From positions 605,417 to 635,100 of the forward strand of contig BFEA01000587.1 in assembly GCA_003427395.1 (NCBI GenBank): a stretch of DNA of 29,684 nucleotides. The letters run 5' to 3'. The notes beneath the pieces are model-generated. The model was given only the letters and a program-made list of their open reading frames with translations. It made no database searches and had not been told where the DNA came from. The position numbers and the translations under genes were made by a program. Position 1 is the first letter of the stretch; every line of letters starts with the position of its first letter. Shown piece by piece: positions 10,129 to 19,477 of this stretch. Source of the DNA: Chara braunii (lineage: Eukaryota > Streptophyta > Charophyceae > Charales > Characeae).

Positions 10129-10351
10129 CTGACGATCTAGATTGTAACCATCACCGTAACCATGAAAAAAAAAAAAAAACTATGCTATCATTGCTATGGA
10201 GAAAAATGAGAAAAACAAACTCGATAACTTTTGCCTCAGGGTCACATGGACATGCTTTACCAAATTGAAAATTAAGACGAAATTTTGAAAATATTTATTT
10301 ATTATTTGAATATTTAATATTTAATATTTAGTATTTTTTTGAATTTTTTTT

Positions 10352-10394
10352 GGCGCGTCTGGGCAACTGGTCCCGGTTCACTTTGGTTGCCTAG
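10352..10394 (-). repeat. Poly-A-tailed repeat end, copy 1
   Basis: A 43-bp block that closely matches 14853-14895. On the - strand it ends gcgcgcca-type sequence and continues into an A-rich tail, as expected for the 3' end of a retroposon. Confidence 0.65.
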
Positions 10395-10606
10395 ATGCCC
10401 ATGTGAAAAACCAGAGAGGTCCTTTTTTGTGTGTTTGGCGACAGCATCCATCTGTGTGAACCGATATATACTCGTTATTTTTTTTGCACATGTTTGTGAA
10501 GTCATGGAGCAAGGCATACGAAAGGAGGAACAGAATGTCGATGCGTGTTGATGCATCCACAACATGCATGTTGATGCAAAGTGTATATTTTGTGGCTGTG
10601 GTTCAG

Positions 10607-10825
10607 GTACCTATACTAGAGCTCCTTGTCCACATGCATGCGAAAAGCGGAGACGAAGGTCGTGTTAATACGCTCGTCTCACTGCTCCAGCAACCTTCGC
10701 TGAATGTGAACAATCCTCTTCAAGTCCGATCGCAGCACAAAGCGGCGCTAGAGCAAAGGTTTCTTCTTCGGTTTTCAGCAGAGTTGCTTGGGGGTTATGT
10801 TGAGCAGGGAATTTTATGTCCATAA
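10607..10825 (+). CDS. INTS8: INTS8 (Integrator subunit 8), terminal coding exon with stop
   Basis: A 219-nt exon encoding 72 residues and a TAA stop, following the acceptor ttgtggctgtggttcag|. It begins VPILELLVHMHAKSGDEGRV and joins in phase 0 to YFECLWE of the previous exon. This matches the animal sequence around YIWDVTILEYL...HKRGE (from memory). NVNNPLQV corresponds to the conserved N-x-x-NP-x-x-V stretch near the INTS8 C-terminus, and the protein then ends after LLRFSAELL with a short tail (about 12 residues more than in animals). The stop is therefore the natural end of the protein. The upstream in-frame ATGs at 10484 and 10559 are intronic and were not used. Downstream is presumably the 3' UTR; no polyadenylation signal could be fixed with confidence. 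Confidence 0.92.
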   Translation, partial: VPILELLVHMHAKSGDEGRVNTLVSLLQQPSLNVNNPLQVRSQHKAALEQRFLLRFSAELLGGYVEQGILCP

Positions 10826-11296
10826 AACTTGTACAGGTAGGTGTTGGCATCCGCAATGGTCTGCGTAAATGTTTGCTATCGGAGGGGGGGAAGTCGGATA
10901 TCTATGATAGTATGATGTGGTTGTGTGTGCCTTCTACGCAATGTAGCGGCTGTAGTCAGAGGCCACAAAGTGTGAGATTCTGGTTAATTAAATGTGTAAA
11001 GCGGAGCTCATGTTATGTTAATTTCGATGCGGAACTGAATGAGAGGGGTTTGCTAGGGCTGAATGTTTGCCTTCAATATATATGCATGAATTGTGTTTTA
11101 AACTTTTAATGCGACCTGTGCACGCACGTCGGGTAGTATGAGAGGGGTGGGTGGCTGTTGTTGCCTCCTCAATGGCCATTTGAACGATGAGAAGCATCTG
11201 TGCACACACTTGAGGGAGCGGGTAGAACTATGGCACTTTTTCGTAGTGTGATTAGTTCGGTGCATTCTGAGGTGGCAAAGGGGAATGCTGGTCTTC

Positions 11297-11368
11297 TCAT
11301 GTGGGGCAACTTTCCGACCAGATGCAGCAATAATCACAGTGCGTTTTCGTTGGGTGAAGAGGGTAGGC
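11297..11368 (-). repeat. MITE-like repeat M1, half copy
   Basis: On the - strand it reads ttcacccaacgaaaacgcac, ..attattgctgcatctgg, ..ggaaagttgccccacat. This is the left arm and centre of the M1 family seen at 24911, 25806 and 27263. It is the only copy near INTS8. Confidence 0.65.
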
Positions 11369-12039
11369 GTCTTCGTCTTCCTGCGTGTACAGGGGAAGTA
11401 TTTTTCTGACTCTGGTTTTAGGCATTTTGAAAATGCAAGAAAGTTTGTGCGCAACTTGACAGAATGAGAAATGAGAACCACACATTATTTCAGCAAAGGG
11501 GGAGACCGGAGACCAAATCTTGGCCTCATATATCAGTGTGCAGCAAGTCAGTGTGTCACAGCTGTTCCAGAAATTGTCTTCTACATTCACTCAGCTAGAA
11601 GGGGTAGACGAAGAGGAGGAGAGACAATTAGGGTTGTTGTGATATTGACTGATAACTGCAATGCTCGCCAACGTACGTAGCGGGGGGTGTCGACGTAACG
11701 GTCTATGATAATTACGTAACAAGACATCAGGTACTACACCAACGTTTGGTCTGGGTGGAAAGAAATGACAGGTCATTGTCATTTCTTCACTTCATTTTCA
11801 ATACTTTTTAGTTCTTGATTTAATTTGTGGTTCCTTTCTTCCTGATATCAGTTATGGTTGCTTTCTTATTCGCGGGGCCTTTCTTCCTGATATCAGTTAT
11901 GGCTGTTATGGATCCTTGTTCATCTCATTCAAGATTTGCACCTTTTGCTGTTGTGATGAAATAGGCTGTGGATCGTTTACATGTGCAGCCTCCATTGGAT
12001 GCCGTATAACCGAAAGGGGAGTTGCTTCTGATGTCTCTG

Positions 12040-12062
12040 CTTCCGTGCTCCACAGTCGAGAA

Positions 12063-12135
<73 letters not shown>

Positions 12136-12279
12136 TCTGAGGGTGCGATGAAACCCCGGATTCAGAGAGAGAGAGGGAGACGAATCTGAGGATGTGATGA
12201 AACACCGGATCCAGTACCTGTGTACTTGTGTCCCCTGCCCGGTAGACAAAAAACGTGACAAAAACCTAGCTGTGCTGTG

Positions 12280-12363
<84 letters not shown>

Positions 12364-12388
12364 TGACAAAAACCTAGCTGTGCTGTTG

Positions 12389-12431
<43 letters not shown>

Positions 12432-12500
12432 CGGAGGATGATGAAAACCATCACATACACATGCACTTGCGTACGTGCACAGTGGACAAAAATCGTGACA
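12040..12500. repeat. Complex GA-tract tandem array
   Basis: GA dinucleotide tracts at about 12069-12132, 12281-12319, 12327-12360 and 12390-12427, separated by duplicated spacers. acgtgacaaaaacctagctg plus tgctgt occurs at 12253 and 12361, with a third diverged copy near 12493. gaatctgagg.tg.gatgaaac..cggat.cag occurs at 12133 and 12182. The array grew by duplication of spacer plus tract. Confidence 0.9.
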
Positions 12501-13454
12501 AAAACCATCACGTACTACGTCCATATGATTCGATAATAAATACGCGTGATGCATGGCGCACAGTCTGTCCCATAACCAGTCAGCGACTTGCGCTCTCTTG
12601 CATGGGCCCAGCCATTCGTCCATCCATTCCATTTTTAACCGACCGATAGAGTGCAAAATTAATGAGGATGTCAACTGATTGCCCAAGCAAATTCATGGAG
12701 CAGGCCCTTAACCATTTATTCATGCATTATCATGGCGCAGCCGCGCAGGCCCTTAACCAATCAGCGACTTGTTGTGCCGCGGATGGATCCATTCATTTTT
12801 AAGTTTTAACCAATCACTGGCAATGTGAGAGACTCGTATGATGTTGGAATGTTGCACAGGTGCTTGGTGATCACTTAAGTGATCAATGGATTGAACACAT
12901 CAGGATGTAAATAAATTTCTCAACTGCATTGGCAGTGCCCCCCCCCCCCACAAAACGTGTATCTGCTTCCTTCTGAGGGGTAGCTATGCTTTCCAGGCGT
13001 CCTACCTTAAACCAAAACCCAAACAGGCAAAAAAAAACAGAAAAAAAAAGGTTTAAAAAGTAAAAAAACATAAAACTTGACCCCCAAACCCTAATTTCAG
13101 TTTTGGACCTGTTTGTTAGTCAGGAGCTGAAACTGGGGATCCCCGTTAACCATGGGTGCGCACTTTTTTTTCTCTTTTTCTTTTTAGCACCGCTTCATTC
13201 CTTTTCCTTCCAACATTCCTTTTCTTGTTGGTTTTTCTTTGGCGGTACGATGGCCACGGTCATTGCCTGTGATTAGCATCAGCAATGTTAGTGCAAGTAG
13301 TAGAGGTGACGTTCTCGTGCTTGAGTGAAGTTGGTGAACTGCTTGTCATCCTTTTGTGAAATTTCCCCCAATTGCATGTGACGTTCTGTACAAAAGCATC
13401 TAAAGTCTGGAGGATGCAGGTGTTATTCGATCTGTACCTCAGCCCTCCTCAGTG

Positions 13455-13650
13455 CAAGCACGGGGACTCAAAACCGTCGACCTCGCCCTCTTGGAGATAG
13501 GTATGGCAGCCACGACAGCAAGGACGCGATATTCAAAAGCAGAACCACACCGGCCGTGATATCCACCCCGCCCCTGGAAGGCTGTAGCGTCCAAACTCAA
13601 CGCACAGCACACACAACACCACACGGATGCGGACGCTCGCAATCACCGCA
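13455..13650 (-). repeat. SINE-like repeat S1 with tRNA-like boxes, copy A
   Basis: Aligns along its length with 17045-17255: atatccaccccgcccc / atatccagcccaccccc, gctgtagcgtcc / gctatagtgtcc, and acacaacaccacac followed by cggac.cgctcg. On the - strand a Pol III A-box-like gctgtcgtggctgcc (13505-13519) precedes a B-box-like ggttttgagtcc (13465-13475) by about 30 nt, the spacing of a tRNA gene. No stable cloverleaf was drawn. The tRNA-like part lies downstream of the shared unique part, which is unusual for a SINE. Confidence 0.6.
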
Positions 13651-13698
13651 CACTTCGCTCCAAGTAGCACATGACCCCCAGCTTGCAGGGCAAAACAA

Positions 13699-13755
13699 CA
13701 GGGCAGGGCAGGGCAGGGCAGGGCAGGGCAGGGCAGGGCAGGGCAGGGCAGGGCA
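13699..13755. repeat. (GGGCA)n pentanucleotide repeat, ~11 copies
   Basis: Eleven perfect copies. They are G-rich with runs of three G, so a G-quadruplex is possible on the + strand. Confidence 0.96.
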
Positions 13756-13822
13756 ATGACACTAAAATATGTAGACCAACCGCCGCTTTTAATCAATCCT
13801 CAATTTTGTCGAACAGTCTACC

Positions 13823-14124
13823 CAGACCCCTCAAACCAGCCCTGTTCGCCAGACCCCTCAAACCAGCCCTGTTCGCCAGACCCCTCAAACCAGCCCTGTT
13901 CACCAGACCCCTCAAAGTAGCCCTCTTTGCCAGACCCCTCAAACCAGCCCTGTTCGCCAGACCCCTCAAACCAGCCCTCTTCGCCAGACCCCTCAAACCA
14001 GCCCAGCCCTGTTCGCCAGACCCCTCAAACCAGCCCTCTTTGCCAGACCCCTCAAACCAGCCCTGTTCCCCACACCCCTCAAACCAGCCCTCTTTGCCAG
14101 ACCCCTCAAACTAGCCCTGTTGAG
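13823..14124. repeat. 27-bp minisatellite, 11 units
   Basis: Units of cagacccctcaaaccagccc plus a 7-base tail start at 13823, 13850, 13877, 13904, 13931, 13958, 13985, 14017, 14044, 14071 and 14098. All are 27 bp except the seventh, which is 32 bp because of a 5-bp gccca-type insertion. The tail is of two types, tgttcgc and tctttgc, which alternate irregularly. Since 27 is a multiple of 3, every frame is repetitive (ARPLKPALF on +), and the insertion changes the frame, which argues against coding. Confidence 0.96.
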
Positions 14125-14356
14125 AGATGTGCTGGTTGCCATGGAGTATAAAGAACAGGTAGGGGTACAACACAAATAAAGGTCCTACTTCCAATGCCTT
14201 CGCATCGACGCAGGTGCTTTAAAAAGAAAAAAAGACGACGAAAGAGAAAAGGAAAAAAGGGGGACAGCCTTGAGAAAAAAAGGCTTGCTTAACCTTCTCC
14301 TCGCCCTTTTCAAAAAGGAGAAAAAGAGAACAAAGAAAAAAAGTGAAAAGAGCGAT

Positions 14357-14525
14357 GGCCTTAAACCATCACAGCTTCCTGAAGTTGTGCCCATTAACAA
14401 ACCACAATTTTAGGAAGCGTACGCAGCACTACAGGAGTGCCCAAATTCATCCAACGAGAAATGTTTCTACCCAAAAAAAAAAAAAATCCAGGGCTGAGAG
14501 CTGGGCCAAGTCCTTGTGGTTTACG
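14357..14525. repeat. MITE-like repeat M2 with TTAAACC ends, copy 1
   Basis: Matches 20239-20402 in the same orientation: cttcct.aagt.gtgccc.ttaacaa.ccac, agtgcccaaattcatccaac.agaaa.gtttcta, gagctgggccaagt. Left end ttaaacca and right end tggttta are inverted. A further inverted fragment (cgtttctagttggatgaat) lies at 14603-14621. Confidence 0.75.
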
Positions 14526-14852
14526 AAATCATCATTGACATACCCAGTTATCGACAGCGGAAAAAAAATAGTAGTGTAGAACTACCAGAAAGTACTAGAA
14601 ACACGTTTCTAGTTGGATGAATCTGGATGACTTGCCGCAGTTAATACCGAATTCTTCACTCCATTTATCTGGATTCATGATCCACCGGCATTGGAGCGCA
14701 GGTCTGTATTTCACCATTTCATGGATGTCCCACGTGCGCTATGCTCTCGATCTCATGCCCTATTTTTTCTTGTTGCGAGATACTGCACATCTCGGCACAT
14801 CGAAATTCTGTACCAGATTTACATTAAAATTTTTAATTCTTTTTCTTTTTTT

Positions 14853-14895
14853 GGCCCGCCCGGGCAAGTGGACCCGGGCCACTCTGGTAGCTTAG
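14853..14895 (-). repeat. Poly-A-tailed repeat end, copy 2
   Basis: Same block as 10352-10394 (ggcccgcccgggcaagtgga then cccgggcc..ctttggt/actctggt..ag). It is followed on the - strand by an A-rich tail. The block is itself palindromic (ggcccg..cgggcc). Confidence 0.65.
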
Positions 14896-15117
14896 CAAAA
14901 ATGCGAAAACAAATTATGTATTGCTAGAAGATGGGAAGATGCACCACCTCCGTTACGCATGTGAACAAACTGCGTACCAACTCCCAAGCACCATATCATT
15001 GAATGAGAAAAACCGTGCAACAACAAAAGACAGAAATATACATAGTGTCCACCCATAGCATCAACAGTCATTATCATCCATCCACCACTGGATATGTTCT
15101 TTTTCTTTTTTTTCTTT

Positions 15118-15119
<2 letters not shown>

Positions 15120-15183
<64 letters not shown>

Positions 15184-15186
15184 NGG
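15120..15186. repeat. Poly-G run of ~66 bases with an N
   Basis: Unbroken G except for one N at 15184. Very long for a real genomic homopolymer; assembly or sequencing chemistry may have extended it. Confidence 0.95.
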
Positions 15187-15271
15187 AGGGGAGTGGGTGG
15201 GAAGGGGGGGGAGATATATGCTACAAGCAGGCTGGCACGATGAGCTAAAGGTTGTTTGCACATAACAACAA

Positions 15272-15274
<3 letters not shown>

Positions 15275-15312
<38 letters not shown>

Positions 15313-15316
15313 TCTC
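15275..15316. repeat. (TC)n microsatellite
   Basis: CT repeat with a single C insertion near its end. Confidence 0.95.
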
Positions 15317-15584
15317 AGAGATTCTCTATGCTCTGTCTGCCGCTCCGTCTGCCGCTCTGAAGAGAAGTACAAAGTTGCAAACACGAGTGTGTGCACCCTG
15401 GAACATGCTCAGCGAAGCTCTAGCATGTAGTACCTGGAAATGTCTTCGCTACAGCTCACCTGGGTGACTGACATTGGGAATTTCCTGAATGTATCTGACC
15501 CCAATTGCAGCCGCGCCAGAATGTATCTGACCGTCATTCCACAGCTCATCCCCAAAAAGTTGTCTTCACACTAGAACATGCTCA

Positions 15585-15850
15585 GCGAAGCTTTCGCATG
15601 CAAAACATGCTCAGCGACGCTTTAACATGCAAAACATGCTAAAACGGCGAAAGCTTTCGCATGCAAAACATCCTCAAACAGCGAAGCTTTCGCATGCAAA
15701 ACATGCTAAAACAGCGAAAAGCTTTAGCGTGCAAAACATGCTCAAACGGCGTAAGCTTTAGCATGCGAAACATGCAAAGACAGCGAAGCTTTAGCATGCA
15801 AAAAACATCCTAAAACAGTGAAGTCTTAACATGCAATATCTGGTAACGTC
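15585..15850. repeat. ~34-bp minisatellite, 8 diverged units
   Basis: Units built on gcgaagctttcgcatgcaaa followed by acatgctcaaaacg. Starts at about 15585, 15614, 15647, 15681, 15714, 15749, 15783 and 15818. Units carry aagctt and gcatgc sites and vary by substitution. An older partial unit (gaacatgctcagcgaagctc) lies at 15402. Confidence 0.92.
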
Positions 15851-16199
15851 TTACAGTACAGCGCACCCGGTTGCAATTTCACATTCCGCGTCCACGCACT
15901 GTCCGCAAACTGCGCATCTCTTTGAGTACCTTTGTTCAATTACTTTTGCATCCTTCTCCAGCTGCTGTACCAATGTGTTGTTGTTGAAGAGACTGCCGAG
16001 ACTTCCTTGCGACTCCGACGCAGACCCCCTTGTTGCTGCAAACATTCTTTCTTCATGCTGACCCTCTTGTTGTGCCACACCTCCTCTCCTCTCTCCTCTC
16101 TTTACCAGCAGTGGCAACAACAGCCTCTCTTTCCATGCTGAGACCGTGTGTCAGCTGCACACAACTCCTCACTTCCTGCATACTTCCCAGTGAGTCTTA

Positions 16200-16650
16200 C
16201 ATTGACCGTTGACCACCCTTTCCTGGTCTGGTGAGGCTTCCGTTGACCGTTGACCACCCTTTCCTGGTGAGGCTTATGTTGACCGCCCTTTCCTGGTGAG
16301 TCTTCCGTTGACCGTTGACCACCCTTTCCTGGTGAGTCTTCCGTTGACCGTTGACCACCCTTTCCTGGTGAGTCTTCCGTNNNNNNNNNNNNNNNACCGT
16401 TGACCACCCTTTCCTGGTGAGTCTTCCGTTGACCGTTGACCACCCTTTCCTGGTGAGTCTTCCGTTGACCGTTGACCACCCTTTCCTGGTCTTGTGAGGC
16501 TTCCGTTGACCGTTGACCACCCTTTCCTGGGGAGACTTCCGTTGACCACCCTTTCCTGGTGAGGCTTATGTTGACCGCCCTTTCCTGGTGAGGCTTCTGT
16601 TGACCGTTGACCACCCTTTCCCGGTGAGGCTTACGTTGACCACCCTTCTG
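16200..16650. repeat. 36-bp minisatellite with assembly gap
   Basis: About a dozen units of gttgaccgttgaccaccctt plus tcctggtgagtcttcc, some shortened by loss of the duplicated gttgacc. A 15-N gap at 16381-16395 lies inside, so the copy number is unknown. The 36-bp period keeps a 12-residue repeat open on the - strand, but this follows from the period and is not evidence for a protein. Confidence 0.96.
16381..16395. other. 15-N assembly gap
   Basis: Run of N within the 36-bp minisatellite. Confidence 0.99.
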
Positions 16651-16875
16651 TCGTCGTATTGCTGTATTGGGAATAACAACAGTTTTTTCGTCTGCCGAGA
16701 GTGGATAGGGTTTGTGGCTCGCCCTTTCTGCCCCCTTCGCTCATGTCTGAGAAAACTCACCTATTTCTGGGGACATAGCGCACACCATGCTGTTCGCAAA
16801 GCGACTGCACAAAGAAAACCAAAGCCAATTGCAATTTTGCCGCTGTAATATCCCGACAAACCTATGAGTGAACCC

Positions 16876-16907
<32 letters not shown>

Positions 16908-17044
16908 TCAAAAAACTTGAAAAAAGACAACTCGCGCCAATTGCAATTTGCCACAGTCAGTATTCCATACAAACTGGAAAACAAAAAGAAGAAAAATATA
17001 TATATATCCCACAGTAGTTACTCAACAACGTGCATTTAGGGCAT

Positions 17045-17255
17045 CAGGCCCCCCGCCGTGCATGCACGGCCTCGAACCGGTACCCTCAGCCTCAGGAACA
17101 AAGTCTCGTAACCACTACAACCCTTGGAGGTGTTATAAAAACTGGATCCATACTGGTCTTGATATCCAGCCCACCCCCAGGGCTATAGTGTCCTCGAACT
17201 CACACCACACACACACACAACACCACACCACGGACACGCTCGGACAACACGCAGT
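17045..17255 (-). repeat. SINE-like repeat S1 with tRNA-like boxes, copy B
   Basis: Second copy of S1. On the - strand an A-box-like tgtagtggttacg (17107-17119) precedes a B-box-like ggttcgaggc (17069-17078), which fits GTTCRANNC. The upstream part shares about 80 bp with copy A, including the CA-rich acacaacaccac block. A second B-box-like match (gagttcgaggacac) lies in the shared part. No poly-A tail was seen. Confidence 0.62.
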
Positions 17256-17682
17256 CCCGCCACCGCTACTTAACCTGGTCACTCCAAGACGGGCCAACTG
17301 CCCGTGGGTTCCACACAACCTGGAAGACAACAATTAATGCACAACTGTCACAACACCTTTTTTTTTTTTTTTTTTTTTTTTTTGAAGCCCCCATCGCACA
17401 GCATACCTGACGGATGCAGAGAGATAAGTCACCTTTTTTAAGGGATGTCCGTCCTGAAGGAAACTACCTGCTGTCTGCTAGGGAGAGCTTAATTGAGAAA
17501 AAATAAAGGTTGGCTGAGGAAAGATAATGCACCCCCCCCCCCCCACAGCAGAGAGACAACAATTTACCTGCATTTCCTCCGATAAGTCACCTGTAACAGA
17601 TAGCGCATAGCAGCCTGGTACCATCCTCCCTGTATGCACAAACACCCACCACCACCACCACATAGACATGAAGCACTCTTAG

Positions 17683-17935
17683 CACTCCTTCCCCTTAGCA
17701 CGTACTGAACACTCTCCGTTGCACGTACTACGCACACTTTCCTTAGCACATTCTACGCACTCACCTTTGCACGTACTAAGCACACTTGCCTTAGCACATT
17801 CTACGCACTCTCCTTCACACGTACTAAGCTCTCTCCTTAGCACATTCTACGCACTCTCCTTCGCACGTACTAAGCACTCTCCTTAGCACATTCTACGCAC
17901 TCTCCTTCGCACGTACTAAGCACTATACTTATCAG
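17683..17935. repeat. 46-bp higher-order repeat of two 23-mers
   Basis: Alternating 23-mers, ccttagcacattctacgcac+tct and ccttcgcacgtactaagcac+tct. These are clearly diverged copies of one ancestor and now amplify as a 46-bp pair about five times. The last copies are the most uniform, as in a recently amplified satellite. Confidence 0.93.
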
Positions 17936-18281
17936 AACACACCTACACACAGCCATCTGCTCTTTAGAACAACAACACAGTAGTAAACAGATACGTATGT
18001 TGTTCTTTCTTTTTTTTTTTTTTTTTTTTTTGGGGACAATTTACTTCAATCTATTCGTGGGGAGCAGCACATACGTATGTTGTTCAGGATGTCAGAAAGC
18101 AAATTCGAAAACGAGACAATGAAATCGTGCAATACACCCAGCCCATGCATGAACTGTTGAAATACAGACCTGAGTTCGAGTCCCGATGAGATCCGATGAG
18201 ATTCGATGAACGAAGCAACTCCGAACTACTGGGGCGAGTCCATTCGATGATGATGATGCCTCAAGGCCATCGCCACTTGCC

Positions 18282-18291
<10 letters not shown>

Positions 18292-18312
<21 letters not shown>

Positions 18313-18319
18313 GGGGGGG
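18292..18319. repeat. Poly-G run (28)
   Basis: Homopolymer G directly following a poly-T run. Confidence 0.95.
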
Positions 18320-18469
18320 CGGACATCAATTGTACCTTCTCACCTAAAACCCAATGATAATAAGGAAAAGACCTGAAGGAGAGTCGAAAAGACAACCCCG
18401 AAGAGTAAAAAGAAGAAGAAAACGAAAAAGCTCACACAGAGAGAGAACGTTTTAAACCAAAGGGAAAAA

Positions 18470-18660
18470 CGTTTTAAACCACAAGTACCATGACGCTTCC
18501 CTTGCCGAGCCTGGAAGCGCCCTGCGCGCCAAAGAAAAAATGAACCGGGGCACGGGCCTCCTTTTGCCTGACACCACCAGCCATTTCGCCCTGGTGCGCC
18601 GACCCGCGAAACTTGCAGCGCATTCATTACCAGCCGCGGCAGAAGAAAATGGCCACCGGG
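18470..18660 (-). repeat. Dispersed repeat, copy 2 (partner at 5440-5640)
   Basis: Inverted relative to the copy in the INTS8 intron. It shares the gcaagtttcg, gaaatggctgg, aaaggagg.cc, ccggttcattttt and gcgcttccag blocks, and ends acttgtggtttaaaac. The terminal tggtttaaa is also found on repeat M2, so the two families may share ends. Confidence 0.7.
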
Positions 18661-18877
18661 GTGAGGAACTGGTGGGTCTAGACTCTAAAGACTTGAGCCA
18701 CCCACCACTGCCTCCGAGCCCCTTTTCGCTGAGCTGGAAAAGAACAGCACACCAAGCTTTCCACCAAAGCCAGCACGGCGTTTCTTTTTTCCTTTTGCCT
18801 CGGGCCTCGTCCATACGCCTGGTGGGTTCTTGCACAGCTGCACCTCACTCACCAAATGCGTATCATCTGGAGGCGTT

Positions 18878-19017
18878 TTAGTTCGGAGTCGACTTCGCTG
18901 TGAGGTCTTGCGGCGACACCTCACTTTTGTGAGTTTTCGGCAACTTCTTTTTCTGGTGGTGAGAAACTCGCCCCACAAATGTTTCGGGGGGGTTGATGAT
19001 GAGGGGTGCGGCATGGC
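18878..19017 (-). CDS. Exon-like segment with stop, unidentified (tentative)
   Basis: Follows the acceptor gaagatcactgcag|. Read in the frame GHAAPLIINPPETF...TPN it ends with TAA at 18878-18880 and has a hydrophilic, Lys/Ser-rich, disordered-looking tail. It is in phase with the upstream segment 19192-19247 if the 174-nt interval between them is an intron. That interval is also open in the same frame, so splicing is not required. No family recognised. It may be a chance open frame. Confidence 0.22.
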
Positions 19018-19191
19018 CTGCAGTGATCTTCTCATCTGACTCATAGAGTAAGGTTGGAGGGGTGCGCACCCCATTACCAAAAAAGAATTGAAGGCAACAA
19101 CAAAGAAACAACAACAAAAATTGGATGGCAGTCGCGCTGTTTGCCAAAAGAGACGAGAGGGGTAAAATCGTAAAAGGAAAGACGGACAAAC

Positions 19192-19247
19192 CTATTCTGA
19201 GCCATCGCGCTGCCCAGCTTCCCGAAGGATCCATCGATGAGATTACA
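19192..19247 (-). CDS. Exon-like segment, unidentified (tentative)
   Basis: 56 nt between a strong acceptor (cttctttcttttgtttgcag|) and an acceptable donor (AATAG|gtttgt). In the frame compatible with the downstream segment it reads VISSMDPSGSWAARWLRI; another frame reads LIDGSFGKLGSAMAQNR. Neither was recognised. The call rests mainly on the splice-site quality. Confidence 0.22.
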
Positions 19248-19477
19248 CTGCAAACAAAAGAAAGAAGAGCAGCGCAACACACACATTCCACAACTCGAAA
19301 AAAGGCAAAGAAAATAATGGCACCGTCAGCATCATCATACACACATCCTTAGGAGGGACTGGGTTTTAAAACCCAGGGATAACAGCTGACAGTGTGTGGG
19401 CATTGCTTTCCACCCACCATGAAACGAAATGGAAGTGTGTGGAGACCCCAGGGTACACCTGGGTTTTAAACAGATCC

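Larger units (their letters stand above)
7179..10606 (+). other. INTS8 intron (3.43 kb), repeat-filled
   Basis: The interval between the last two INTS8 exons, starting gtgggt and ending gtggttcag. It contains degenerate ~60-bp repeats at 7280-7500, a perfect 48-bp inverted repeat, three copies of one dispersed repeat (7867-8107 +, 9285-9368 +, 9864-10128 -), poly-T runs, and an AT-rich block at 10270-10340. The stretch 8470-9216 is open on the - strand for 246 codons and partly on the + strand, with no domain recognised. Confidence 0.85.
10826..13440. other. INTS8 3' flank / intergenic, no gene recognised
   Basis: Begins with the presumed INTS8 3' UTR. The sequence to about 12,040 is largely unique, apart from a diverged copy of a MITE-like repeat at 11297-11368. 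Between 12,040 and 12,500 are four GA tracts embedded in duplicated spacer sequence. From 12,660 to 13,440 I see only short open frames, poly-C/poly-A runs and unique AT-rich sequence, with no convincing exon. Confidence 0.5.

Noticed and set aside
13671-14175. 9-residue repeat open frames (ARPLKPALF and its antisense)
   Set aside because: A 27-bp period keeps all frames open; the 32-bp unit shifts the frame, so there is no selection for coding.
16102-16614. 12-residue repeat open frame on the - strand
   Set aside because: A consequence of the 36-bp minisatellite period; it also crosses an N gap.
15585-17935. CRISPR-like spaced repeats
   Set aside because: Units are contiguous minisatellites without unique spacers, in a eukaryotic context.
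18160-18210. tRNA-like B box (gagttcgagtcccgatg)
   Set aside because: No A box at the right distance and no acceptor or anticodon stem could be drawn; isolated B-box matches are expected by chance.
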